In this document: in pieces, positions 8,820-19,427 of the stretch
How the letters are laid out: each line of letters opens with the position of its first letter
How positions within the stretch are numbered: position 1 is the stretch's first letter
Source: Phytophthora quininea
Taxonomy: Eukaryota > Oomycota > Peronosporomycetes > Peronosporales > Peronosporaceae
Direction: 5' to 3'
Assembly: GCA_011947345.1 (NCBI GenBank)
Contig: JAAVTG010000178.1
Span: 1 to 44,095, forward strand
Length of the DNA stretch: 44,095 bases
Notes under the pieces: generated by a model
What the model was told of the DNA's origin: nothing
The model's input: only the letters and a program-made list of their open reading frames with translations
The model's database searches: none
Program-made: the position numbers and the translations under genes

Positions 8820-11221
8820 CATTCTCCAGAATTTGCAGGACAATATACCCATCAGTTCGCTTTCTCCAGGACAAAGTGTCCTGCAAATTCCAAATGGAAA
8901 GCAGTATAATCAAAAATAAACAGGGGCTCACTATAGGGCCGAGACAACAACCAATTTCTACCACTTTTGCTGGACAAAAGTCCTGCAAGTTCGGTATACA
9001 AAAATCAAGACAATTTCTGACTGCAGAACGAAACGATGGCGACCGTCGACTGGGAAGACTTGACGAGGCAAGTGACGGAGATACAGCGAAACACGGTCAG
9101 CGCGCGTTCTCGCGCTGTGTACCAGAACTCCTACGGTCGATTTATTGCCTGGATTGTGTTATACAAGCCAAATCTCGTGTCTCCTGCCTTCGCTGATCGT
9201 CTTGGCGATGTTTCGGGTGCATCTTTGAAGCAGCTTCGGAAACGACTAAAGCCTCTACTCGATCGTGACGTAGCCAACCCCTCTTCGGTTTGATGCCATG
9301 CAAATGGATGTGTTTGGAGCTTGGCTGCTAACGCTGGAAAAATCTGATGGCACTGCTTTAAGCTATTCAGCATTGAACACACATCGAGCGGGACTTTTCA
9401 ATTTATATCGTGACTATGGTCTTGAAATTCCGTCAACAATGGAAAAAAGTTTACAAAAGTATTTCAAAGGATTGAAACGAGATAGAGCGACTGCTGCAGC
9501 ACGAGGAGAAATTCGCGCTAAGACGGGCAAGGATCCTTTGTCATTTGATCTGTATGTTTTTTGTGTGAGCAGCTTTTCAGGAGCTCGGCAAACGACATGG
9601 CTTTTTCTCGAACATATATGATTATTGCTTGGAATTTGATGTGTCGGTCCGCTAATGCTTTTGGGATTCACCATGGGCACATGGAGTGGAGTGGAGACGC
9701 TCTTTGTATTTATTTTGCACACCAAAAGAATGATCAAGAAGGTAGCAGACCCCGTGACCCACGCCATATATACGCAAACCCTTTGAACCCAGCAATTTGC
9801 CCAGTTCTCGCCATCACTATGTTTTGGGCGACTTCATCTTTTGACGGAAGTGATCTTTTGTTTCCCGGCAGTAATCAATATGAACGATTCCGCAAGTGCT
9901 TGCACCGATTGTTTGAAAGAGATGAATCAAATGCTGAATTACGTAGGAGAGGAGTAAACCAAGACGAGCTTGGTACTCATTCTACGCGAAAAGGAGCGGC
10001 TACTTACTGTGCGTCAGGTTCTACGGCTTGTCCGTCATCGACCGCTGTGCACCTGAGAGCTGGGTGGTCATTAGGAGGAGTTCAGAACACTTATCTACGC
10101 TACGAAGCAGCAGGTGATATGCATGTCGGAAGAACCGTGTCTGGCTTGCCACCTGGAAGTCACAAATTTGCGGTTTTACCCCGCACTTTGGCGAACGTGA
10201 TGCTGCCGTCGAACAAGCTATTGCGTGTGTATTTCCAGGATTACCGTCTCAGTTAACTTACGTCGGCGAATTTTGCCTGGCCTCGTTAGTATATCACGCG
10301 CCGTATCTGCGAACACATCTCTCAGTTAAGCACCCGTTGCTAGAATCGCCCTTGTTCCAACACCCCACACTAATAGCAGACTTGTCGTCGAAGATGTGTG
10401 GGATTGATGACACTAGCAATCGTCTAAAGCCCACCGGAGTACCGCCGCATGTAGCCATTCTACGAGAAGTCAAAGCATTGCTAGAAGTAGTGATGAAAAC
10501 TATCGAACACGTAGATGCGACCAGAACCGCAACCGTGCGTGACATCATGGCAGAACTTGAGCAGCGAGCAATTGGTGCCGGCGTCGTGACTTTCGACGGG
10601 CTTGACAGTGCCCTCCAACGATGTCTAGAGTCCACAGGAGTGACTGCTTTGGTGGAGAAGTTGAACTCAAATGCTCCGCAAACTTCTAGCCATCAACACG
10701 CTGACAACGCACGGATGACTCCGTCATTCTTTTGGGGAGGTAAATTCAGGCGTGTTCCACCAGATTTTGAACTGCCTGATTGCTCGGTTGCCATGCTGTG
10801 GGTGTTATGGCAGTGTGGTAATTCATGCAAGAAGATTCCTCCGTTGCGAGTTCTCGACGGACGCGATATGCCAAACAGGAACTCACAGAAGCGACTTAGT
10901 GACGCACGTTATCTAATGTGCATGATTGAGAACGAAGCAAAGCGTACCGGCTGGTGGCGTGCTCATCAGAGCGTCGAAGAGGCTGTAAAGACCTTCACGG
11001 CCTGTGAGAAGAGCGTCACGGTCCCCAGCTTACAGCAAACAAGCGCAAACGGCGTCGGGGTCAACTGACTTGGATCTCTGTGGTAGCTCTGCATCGCAGG
11101 GCACGGAAGCAAAATCAGCACTAAAGCGATTGGTTCAAATTCAAACTTACGTTGTTATGATTGGTTTAAAATACCTCGTTGCCATTGTCCTGCAAATGTC
11201 CTGCAAATTCAGTCTAACAAT
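8820..11221 (+). mobile_element. Crypton unit 1
   Basis: This 2402-bp unit starts at the outer left CATT core. The 5' non-coding 216 bp contain an inverted copy of the arm motif (GAATTTGCAGGACA, 8829-8842), a direct copy (TGTCCTGCAAATTC, 8877-8890) and a variant (GTCCTGCAAGTTC, 8980-8992). The 3' end has two closely spaced direct copies (from 11186 and 11197-11210). Confidence 0.85.
9036..11124 (+). CDS. Crypton tyrosine recombinase, copy 1 (frame interrupted at homopolymers)
   Basis: Read through the interruptions, the protein is about 697 residues. An N-terminal helical DNA-binding region (MATVDWEDLTRQVTEIQRN) occupies residues 1 to about 170. The catalytic domain follows: first Arg in LMCRSANAF (about residue 205), Lys in AHQKNDQEG, the HxxR box HSTRKGAATY (about 316-319), Trp in RAGWSLGG and the Tyr nucleophile in VQNTYLRYEA. 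A C-terminal extension (about 250 residues) of unknown role ends in a basic, possibly nuclear-targeting KRKRRRG. This copy has C4 at 9278-9281, T6 at 9557-9562, C4 at 10179-10182 and C4 at 11023-11026. Run lengths of 6, 7, 5 and 5 would give one open frame. Whether the gaps are real or sequencing errors cannot be settled here. Confidence 0.75.
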
Positions 11222-11244
11222 CATTCTCCAGAATTTGCAGGACA
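11197..11244. other. Crypton-Crypton junction 1: lox-like recombination site
   Basis: TGTCCTGCAAATTC (11197-11210) and its perfect inverted copy GAATTTGCAGGACA (11231-11244) flank a 20-bp spacer (11211-11230) that contains the CATT core at 11222-11225. The left arm comes from unit 1 and the right arm from unit 2, so the palindromic site exists only where two ends meet, in tandem or in a circle. The architecture matches recombinase arms around a crossover region; function is inferred. Confidence 0.7.
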
Positions 11245-13623
11245 ATATACCCATCAGTTCGCTTTCTCCAGGACAAAGTGTCCTGCAAATTCCAAATGGA
11301 AAGCAGTATAATCAAAAATAAACAGGGGCTCACTATAGGGCCGAGACAACAACCAATTTCTACCACTTTTGCTGGACAAAAGTCCTGCAAGTTCGGTATA
11401 CAAAAATCAAGACAATTTCTGACTGCAGAACGAAACGATGGCGACCGTCGACTGGGAAGACTTGACGAGGCAAGTGACGGAGATACAGCGAAACACGGTC
11501 AGCGCGCGTTCTCGCGCTGTGTACCAGAACTCCTACGGTCGATTTATTGCCTGGATTGTGTTATACAAGCCAAATCTCGTGTCTCCTGCCTTCGCTGATC
11601 GTCTTGGCGATGTTTCGGGTGCATCTTTGAAGCAGCTTCGGAAACGACTAAAGCCTCTACTCGATCGTGACGTAGCCAACCCCCTCTTCGGTTTGATGCC
11701 ATGCAAATGGATGTGTTTGGAGCTTGGCTGCTAACGCTGGAAAAATCTGATGGCACTGCTTTAAGCTATTCAGCATTGAACACACATCGAGCGGGACTTT
11801 TCAATTTATATCGTGACTATGGTCTTGAAATTCCGTCAACAATGGAAAAAGTTTACAAAAGTATTTCAAAGGATTGAAACGAGATAGAGCGACTGCTGCA
11901 GCACGAGGAGAAATTCGCGCTAAGACGGGCAAGGATCCTTTGTCATTTGATCTGTATGTTTTTGTGTGAGCAGCTTTTCAGGAGCTCGGCAAACGACATG
12001 GCTTTTTCTCGAACATATATGATTATTGCTTGGAATTTGATGTGTCGGTCCGCTAATGCTTTTGGGATTCACCATGGGCACATGGAGTGGAGTGGAGACG
12101 CTCTTTGTATTTATTTTGCACACCAAAAGAATGATCAAGAAGGTAGCAGACCCCGTGACCCACGCCATATATACGCAAACCCTTTGAACCCAGCAATTTG
12201 CCCAGTTCTCGCCATCACTATGTTTTGGGCGACTTCATCTTTTGACGGAAGTGATCTTTTGTTTCCCGGCAGTAATCAATATGAACGATTCCGCAAGTGC
12301 TTGCACCGATTGTTTGAAAGAGATGAATCAAATGCTGAATTACGTAGGAGAGGAGTAAACCAAGACGAGCTTGGTACTCATTCTACGCGAAAAGGAGCGG
12401 CTACTTACTGTGCGTCAGGTTCTACGGCTTGTCCGTCATCGACCGCTGTGCACCTGAGAGCTGGGTGGTCATTAGGAGGAGTTCAGAACACTTATCTACG
12501 CTACGAAGCAGCAGGTGATATGCATGTCGGAAGAACCGTGTCTGGCTTGCCACCTGGAAGTCACAAATTTGCGGTTTTACCCCCGCACTTTGGCGAACGT
12601 GATGCTGCCGTCGAACAAGCTATTGCGTGTGTATTTCCAGGATTACCGTCTCAGTTAACTTACGTCGGCGAATTTTGCCTGGCCTCGTTAGTATATCACG
12701 CGCCGTATCTGCGAACACATCTCTCAGTTAAGCACCCGTTGCTAGAATCGCCCTTGTTCCAACACCCCACACTAATAGCAGACTTGTCGTCGAAGATGTG
12801 TGGGATTGATGACACTAGCAATCGTCTAAAGCCCACCGGAGTACCGCCGCATGTAGCCATTCTACGAGAAGTCAAAGCATTGCTAGAAGTAGTGATGAAA
12901 ACTATCGAACACGTAGATGCGACCAGAACCGCAACCGTGCGTGACATCATGGCAGAACTTGAGCAGCGAGCAATTGGTGCCGGCGTCGTGACTTTCGACG
13001 GGCTTGACAGTGCCCTCCAACGATGTCTAGAGTCCACAGGAGTGACTGCTTTGGTGGAGAAGTTGAACTCAAATGCTCCGCAAACTTCTAGCCATCAACA
13101 CGCTGACAACGCACGGATGACTCCGTCATTCTTTGGGGAGGTAAATTCAGGCGTGTTCCACCAGATTTTGAACTGCCTGATTGCTCGGTTGCCATGCTGT
13201 GGGTGTTATGGCAGTGTGGTAATTCATGCAAGAAGATTCCTCCGTTGCGAGTTCTCGACGGACGCGATATGCCAAACAGGAACTCACAGAAGCGACTTAG
13301 TGACGCACGTTATCTAATGTGCATGATTGAGAACGAAGCAAAGCGTACCGGCTGGTGGCGTGCTCATCAGAGCGTCGAAGAGGCTGTAAAGACCTTCACG
13401 GCCTGTGAGAAGAGCGTCACGGTCCCCCAGCTTACAGCAAACAAGCGCAAACGGCGTCGGGGTCAACTGACTTGGATCTCTGTGGTAGCTCTGCATCGCA
13501 GGGCACGGAAGCAAAATCAGCACTAAAGCGATTGGTTCAAATTCAAACTTACGTTGTTATGATTGGTTTAAAATACCTCGTTGCCATTGTCCTGCAAATG
13601 TCCTGCAAATTCAGTCTAACAAT
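11222..13623 (+). mobile_element. Crypton unit 2
   Basis: This 2402-bp unit is the same as unit 1 except for run lengths: C5, A5, T5, C5, T3 and C5 at the six variable homopolymers. Confidence 0.85.
11438..13526 (+). CDS. Crypton tyrosine recombinase, copy 2
   Basis: Same product as copy 1. From 11947 one open stretch of over 450 codons includes the whole catalytic core (HSTRKG, RAGWSLGG, NTYLRYEA) and passes through the PHFGERDAAVEQ segment. This is because the C run near 12580 has five bases here and four in the other copies. Interruptions remain at the first C run (five bases, about 11680), the A run (five, about 11845), the T run after CTGTATG (five) and the T run before GGGGAGG (three, about 13133), after which the frame is wrong. 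This copy shows directly that the catalytic domain and the C-terminal extension belong to one protein. Confidence 0.75.
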
Positions 13624-13646
13624 CATTCTCCAGAATTTGCAGGACA
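13599..13646. other. Crypton-Crypton junction 2: lox-like recombination site
   Basis: The sequence is the same as at junction 1: 14-bp inverted arms, 20-bp spacer, CATT core at 13624-13627. Confidence 0.7.
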
Positions 13647-16026
13647 ATATACCCATCAGTTCGCTTTCTCCAGGACAAAGTGTCCTGCAAATTCCAAATG
13701 GAAAGCAGTATAATCAAAAATAAACAGGGGCTCACTATAGGGCCGAGACAACAACCAATTTCTACCACTTTTGCTGGACAAAAGTCCTGCAAGTTCGGTA
13801 TACAAAAATCAAGACAATTTCTGACTGCAGAACGAAACGATGGCGACCGTCGACTGGGAAGACTTGACGAGGCAAGTGACGGAGATACAGCGAAACACGG
13901 TCAGCGCGCGTTCTCGCGCTGTGTACCAGAACTCCTACGGTCGATTTATTGCCTGGATTGTGTTATACAAGCCAAATCTCGTGTCTCCTGCCTTCGCTGA
14001 TCGTCTTGGCGATGTTTCGGGTGCATCTTTGAAGCAGCTTCGGAAACGACTAAAGCCTCTACTCGATCGTGACGTAGCCAACCCCCTCTTCGGTTTGATG
14101 CCATGCAAATGGATGTGTTTGGAGCTTGGCTGCTAACGCTGGAAAAATCTGATGGCACTGCTTTAAGCTATTCAGCATTGAACACACATCGAGCGGGACT
14201 TTTCAATTTATATCGTGACTATGGTCTTGAAATTCCGTCAACAATGGAAAAAGTTTACAAAAGTATTTCAAAGGATTGAAACGAGATAGAGCGACTGCTG
14301 CAGCACGAGGAGAAATTCGCGCTAAGACGGGCAAGGATCCTTTGTCATTTGATCTGTATGTTTTTTGTGTGAGCAGCTTTTCAGGAGCTCGGCAAACGAC
14401 ATGGCTTTTTCTCGAACATATATGATTATTGCTTGGAATTTGATGTGTCGGTCCGCTAATGCTTTTGGGATTCACCATGGGCACATGGAGTGGAGTGGAG
14501 ACGCTCTTTGTATTTATTTTGCACACCAAAAGAATGATCAAGAAGGTAGCAGACCCCGTGACCCACGCCATATATACGCAAACCCTTTGAACCCAGCAAT
14601 TTGCCCAGTTCTCGCCATCACTATGTTTTGGGCGACTTCATCTTTTGACGGAAGTGATCTTTTGTTTCCCGGCAGTAATCAATATGAACGATTCCGCAAG
14701 TGCTTGCACCGATTGTTTGAAAGAGATGAATCAAATGCTGAATTACGTAGGAGAGGAGTAAACCAAGACGAGCTTGGTACTCATTCTACGCGAAAAGGAG
14801 CGGCTACTTACTGTGCGTCAGGTTCTACGGCTTGTCCGTCATCGACCGCTGTGCACCTGAGAGCTGGGTGGTCATTAGGAGGAGTTCAGAACACTTATCT
14901 ACGCTACGAAGCAGCAGGTGATATGCATGTCGGAAGAACCGTGTCTGGCTTGCCACCTGGAAGTCACAAATTTGCGGTTTTACCCCGCACTTTGGCGAAC
15001 GTGATGCTGCCGTCGAACAAGCTATTGCGTGTGTATTTCCAGGATTACCGTCTCAGTTAACTTACGTCGGCGAATTTTGCCTGGCCTCGTTAGTATATCA
15101 CGCGCCGTATCTGCGAACACATCTCTCAGTTAAGCACCCGTTGCTAGAATCGCCCTTGTTCCAACACCCCACACTAATAGCAGACTTGTCGTCGAAGATG
15201 TGTGGGATTGATGACACTAGCAATCGTCTAAAGCCCACCGGAGTACCGCCGCATGTAGCCATTCTACGAGAAGTCAAAGCATTGCTAGAAGTAGTGATGA
15301 AAACTATCGAACACGTAGATGCGACCAGAACCGCAACCGTGCGTGACATCATGGCAGAACTTGAGCAGCGAGCAATTGGTGCCGGCGTCGTGACTTTCGA
15401 CGGGCTTGACAGTGCCCTCCAACGATGTCTAGAGTCCACAGGAGTGACTGCTTTGGTGGAGAAGTTGAACTCAAATGCTCCGCAAACTTCTAGCCATCAA
15501 CACGCTGACAACGCACGGATGACTCCGTCATTCTTTTGGGGAGGTAAATTCAGGCGTGTTCCACCAGATTTTGAACTGCCTGATTGCTCGGTTGCCATGC
15601 TGTGGGTGTTATGGCAGTGTGGTAATTCATGCAAGAAGATTCCTCCGTTGCGAGTTCTCGACGGACGCGATATGCCAAACAGGAACTCACAGAAGCGACT
15701 TAGTGACGCACGTTATCTAATGTGCATGATTGAGAACGAAGCAAAGCGTACCGGCTGGTGGCGTGCTCATCAGAGCGTCGAAGAGGCTGTAAAGACCTTC
15801 ACGGCCTGTGAGAAGAGCGTCACGGTCCCCCAGCTTACAGCAAACAAGCGCAAACGGCGTCGGGGTCAACTGACTTGGATCTCTGTGGTAGCTCTGCATC
15901 GCAGGGCACGGAAGCAAAATCAGCACTAAAGCGATTGGTTCAAATTCAAACTTACGTTGTTATGATTGGTTTAAAATACCTCGTTGCCATTGTCCTGCAA
16001 ATGTCCTGCAAATTCAGTCTAACAAT
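13624..16026 (+). mobile_element. Crypton unit 3
   Basis: This is the only unit of 2403 bp. The variable runs are C5, A5, T6, C4, T4 and C5, which sum to one more than in the other units and so account exactly for the extra base. Confidence 0.85.
13840..15929 (+). CDS. Crypton tyrosine recombinase, copy 3
   Basis: Same product as copy 1, interrupted at the first C run, the A run, the T run after CTGTATG and the C run after TTTTA. The 3' end is intact: from 15141 the frame reads through the C-terminal extension (FWGGKFRRVPPDFELPDCS) to the basic tail KRKRRRGQ and the stop at 15927-15929. Confidence 0.75.
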
Positions 16027-16049
16027 CATTCTCCAGAATTTGCAGGACA
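16002..16049. other. Crypton-Crypton junction 3: lox-like recombination site
   Basis: The arms, spacer and CATT core (16027-16030) are identical to those at junctions 1 and 2. Confidence 0.7.
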
Positions 16050-18428
16050 ATATACCCATCAGTTCGCTTTCTCCAGGACAAAGTGTCCTGCAAATTCCAA
16101 ATGGAAAGCAGTATAATCAAAAATAAACAGGGGCTCACTATAGGGCCGAGACAACAACCAATTTCTACCACTTTTGCTGGACAAAAGTCCTGCAAGTTCG
16201 GTATACAAAAATCAAGACAATTTCTGACTGCAGAACGAAACGATGGCGACCGTCGACTGGGAAGACTTGACGAGGCAAGTGACGGAGATACAGCGAAACA
16301 CGGTCAGCGCGCGTTCTCGCGCTGTGTACCAGAACTCCTACGGTCGATTTATTGCCTGGATTGTGTTATACAAGCCAAATCTCGTGTCTCCTGCCTTCGC
16401 TGATCGTCTTGGCGATGTTTCGGGTGCATCTTTGAAGCAGCTTCGGAAACGACTAAAGCCTCTACTCGATCGTGACGTAGCCAACCCCTCTTCGGTTTGA
16501 TGCCATGCAAATGGATGTGTTTGGAGCTTGGCTGCTAACGCTGGAAAAATCTGATGGCACTGCTTTAAGCTATTCAGCATTGAACACACATCGAGCGGGA
16601 CTTTTCAATTTATATCGTGACTATGGTCTTGAAATTCCGTCAACAATGGAAAAAAGTTTACAAAAGTATTTCAAAGGATTGAAACGAGATAGAGCGACTG
16701 CTGCAGCACGAGGAGAAATTCGCGCTAAGACGGGCAAGGATCCTTTGTCATTTGATCTGTATGTTTTTGTGTGAGCAGCTTTTCAGGAGCTCGGCAAACG
16801 ACATGGCTTTTTCTCGAACATATATGATTATTGCTTGGAATTTGATGTGTCGGTCCGCTAATGCTTTTGGGATTCACCATGGGCACATGGAGTGGAGTGG
16901 AGACGCTCTTTGTATTTATTTTGCACACCAAAAGAATGATCAAGAAGGTAGCAGACCCCGTGACCCACGCCATATATACGCAAACCCTTTGAACCCAGCA
17001 ATTTGCCCAGTTCTCGCCATCACTATGTTTTGGGCGACTTCATCTTTTGACGGAAGTGATCTTTTGTTTCCCGGCAGTAATCAATATGAACGATTCCGCA
17101 AGTGCTTGCACCGATTGTTTGAAAGAGATGAATCAAATGCTGAATTACGTAGGAGAGGAGTAAACCAAGACGAGCTTGGTACTCATTCTACGCGAAAAGG
17201 AGCGGCTACTTACTGTGCGTCAGGTTCTACGGCTTGTCCGTCATCGACCGCTGTGCACCTGAGAGCTGGGTGGTCATTAGGAGGAGTTCAGAACACTTAT
17301 CTACGCTACGAAGCAGCAGGTGATATGCATGTCGGAAGAACCGTGTCTGGCTTGCCACCTGGAAGTCACAAATTTGCGGTTTTACCCCGCACTTTGGCGA
17401 ACGTGATGCTGCCGTCGAACAAGCTATTGCGTGTGTATTTCCAGGATTACCGTCTCAGTTAACTTACGTCGGCGAATTTTGCCTGGCCTCGTTAGTATAT
17501 CACGCGCCGTATCTGCGAACACATCTCTCAGTTAAGCACCCGTTGCTAGAATCGCCCTTGTTCCAACACCCCACACTAATAGCAGACTTGTCGTCGAAGA
17601 TGTGTGGGATTGATGACACTAGCAATCGTCTAAAGCCCACCGGAGTACCGCCGCATGTAGCCATTCTACGAGAAGTCAAAGCATTGCTAGAAGTAGCGAT
17701 GAAAACTATCGAACACGTAGATGCGACCAGAACCGCAACCGTGCGTGACATCATGGCAGAACTTGAGCAGCGAGCAATTGGTGCCGGCGTCGTGACTTTC
17801 GACGGGCTTGACAGTGCCCTCCAACGATGTCTAGAGTCCACAGGAGTGACTGCTTTGGTGGAGAAGTTGAACTCAAATGCTCCGCAAACTTCTAGCCATC
17901 AACACGCTGACAACGCACGGATGACTCCGTCATTCTTTTGGGGAGGTAAATTCAGGCGTGTTCCACCAGATTTTGAACTGCCTGATTGCTCGGTTGCCAT
18001 GCTGTGGGTGTTATGGCAGTGTGGTAATTCATGCAAGAAGATTCCTCCGTTGCGAGTTCTCGACGGACGCGATATGCCAAACAGGAACTCACAGAAGCGA
18101 CTTAGTGACGCACGTTATCTAATGTGCATGATTGAGAACGAAGCAAAGCGTACCGGCTGGTGGCGTGCTCATCAGAGCGTCGAAGAGGCTGTAAAGACCT
18201 TCACGGCCTGTGAGAAGAGCGTCACGGTCCCCCAGCTTACAGCAAACAAGCGCAAACGGCGTCGGGGTCAACTGACTTGGATCTCTGTGGTAGCTCTGCA
18301 TCGCAGGGCACGGAAGCAAAATCAGCACTAAAGCGATTGGTTCAAATTCAAACTTACGTTGTTATGATTGGTTTAAAATACCTCGTTGCCATTGTCCTGC
18401 AAATGTCCTGCAAATTCAGTCTAACAAT
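16027..18428 (+). mobile_element. Crypton unit 4
   Basis: This 2402-bp unit is followed by the closing CATT at 18429-18432. The runs are C4, A6, T5, C4, T4 and C5. It carries C at 17697 where the other copies have T, changing Val to Ala in the C-terminal extension. Confidence 0.85.
16243..18331 (+). CDS. Crypton tyrosine recombinase, copy 4
   Basis: Same product as copy 1. Interruptions lie only at the first C run (four), the T run after CTGTATG (five) and the C run after TTTTA (four). The A run (six) and the 3' half are in frame. With five restored bases the length is 2094 nt, an exact multiple of three, giving about 697 residues. Confidence 0.75.
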
Positions 18429-18432
18429 CATT

Positions 18433-19047
18433 TTCCCACTTCCAGAGCTGGAAAATGGTCATTTCACAGCAGGAAGTGGTGACAGTGGCGTGTTCCACCT
18501 TTAAAGTGGTCTGGTGATAACTCCTTGCTGCCGCGCCATACTGAAATATGTTTGGCTCTTAAAGGTTTGGTGATTTAGCATGAGTTTCACGGAAGCAAGT
18601 GTCTTTCCTCGGGCATTCCTGTAATTTTTTGTTTAGCGAATCGATTGGGGGTAGTAAGCTCTAGTAGAAGTCTTGTCAGGCTCTGCTGGAGCAATACAGG
18701 CACATTCAGTGCGCCGATCCCAGTCATCGGGCTGCCATTGACCTGCTTCTTCGTGTCGGTATGCGGAGGAAAGTGCGTTGTTACCACCCTTCAGTTGTTT
18801 TGAGGTAATTTGGCTGTTCGTAAACATCACTTCAATGATTATGGCACGCACATTGGTGGGATCTCTTTGAGATCTGTTTGTTGGCGATCGTTTGATTCGC
18901 AACGCAGTACCAGCCGAGTCTTGCTGCGCTTGCTTCATGAAATCCGTCCCCGACCGATTAGCTCGTAGTCGACCATAATCCACTTTCCTCTTTACTAGAC
19001 TACCTTTATTGCTTTTGCTTCAGGCTGCACAACACACCCCTCTTTTC
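18433..19047. other. Right flank of the Crypton array, no recognised gene
   Basis: The sequence directly after the array (18430-18441, ATTTTCCCACTT) is the inverse of 8662-8673. A 116-codon minus-strand frame (18983-18633) has no motif I recognise and no supporting intron or signal peptide; it could be a piece of an unknown transposon. Otherwise nothing is seen. Confidence 0.4.
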
Positions 19048-19425
19048 TTCTTCTCTCTCTTTGAGTACACTACGACAGCTTCTCTGCGGCGTTACGTGAT
19101 ATCTCGTAAAGGTCTGATGCCCTTACTCATCTTGGTGCACATCCGAACCGGACGTTTGAATCGATTTCACTCATGCCAACCGTCCAACGCGACGACATGG
19201 TCTCTCTTGTGGCGATGGCAAGTTTTGCTTTTCGTCATTCATCGATTTGACGCGAAGACACAATGGCATCCTTCCGAGCTCTATTGATCTTCTTCGCGTG
19301 TGTTCTCACGTCTGCCTCGGCACGTTCCACCACCAGCTTCAACGACCGAACGTCTCTGCTCTTCGTGGGCGACTCACTCATGGAATTGGCTACCAGGCTA
19401 TCGGAGAACGGCTTCACCTCTCTTT
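19048..19425. repeat. Right arm of long inverted repeat
   Basis: This plus-strand copy of the GDSL esterase upstream region and exon 1 mirrors 6884-7262. It is nearly identical, so the duplication or inversion is fairly recent relative to the ankyrin relics. Confidence 0.85.
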
Positions 19426-19427
19426 AG
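19263..19427 (+). pseudogene. Truncated GDSL esterase duplicate
   Basis: ATG 19263 gives the same signal peptide as the gene at 6165-7046, then FVGDSLMELATRLSENGF. It runs out of the duplicated segment into a TAG at 19425-19427, leaving 54 codons. The nucleophile Ser block is present, but the oxyanion Asn and the catalytic Asp/His blocks are missing, so it cannot be an active enzyme. The duplicated promoter could still drive a short secreted peptide. Confidence 0.8.

Larger units (their letters stand above)
8820..18432 (+). mobile_element. Tandem array of four Crypton tyrosine-recombinase transposons
   Basis: Four head-to-tail units of 2402, 2402, 2403 and 2402 bp begin at 8820, 11222, 13624 and 16027, each with the sequence CATTCTCCAGAATTTGCAGG. 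The array closes with CATT at 18429-18432. I noted a single base substitution among the copies (C instead of T at 17697 in unit 4); other differences are lengths of homopolymer runs. Each unit carries one long gene for a tyrosine recombinase with no transposase DDE motif, no long terminal inverted repeats and no LTRs, which is the Crypton pattern. The left edge shares only 'CATT...' with the internal junctions, and the right edge shares only '...AACAATCATT', so CATT is the common core at every junction. Confidence 0.85.

Noticed and set aside
8927..8938. CTCACTATAGGG in each Crypton leader, identical to the 3' part of the T7 phage promoter
   Set aside because: The upstream part of the promoter (TAATACGA) is absent and the context is a eukaryotic transposon; a 12-bp chance or cloning-independent match is sufficient explanation.
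10294..10635. 113-codon minus-strand frame repeated in all four Cryptons
   Set aside because: It is antisense to the recombinase C-terminal region; its repetition reflects only the repetition of the element.
8820..18432. Regular repeats as a possible CRISPR-like or satellite array
   Set aside because: The 2.4-kb period, a coding gene in each unit and the eukaryotic setting identify a transposon array.
18633..18983. 116-codon minus-strand frame right of the Crypton array
   Set aside because: No identifiable domain; possibly transposon-derived, but I cannot support a gene call.
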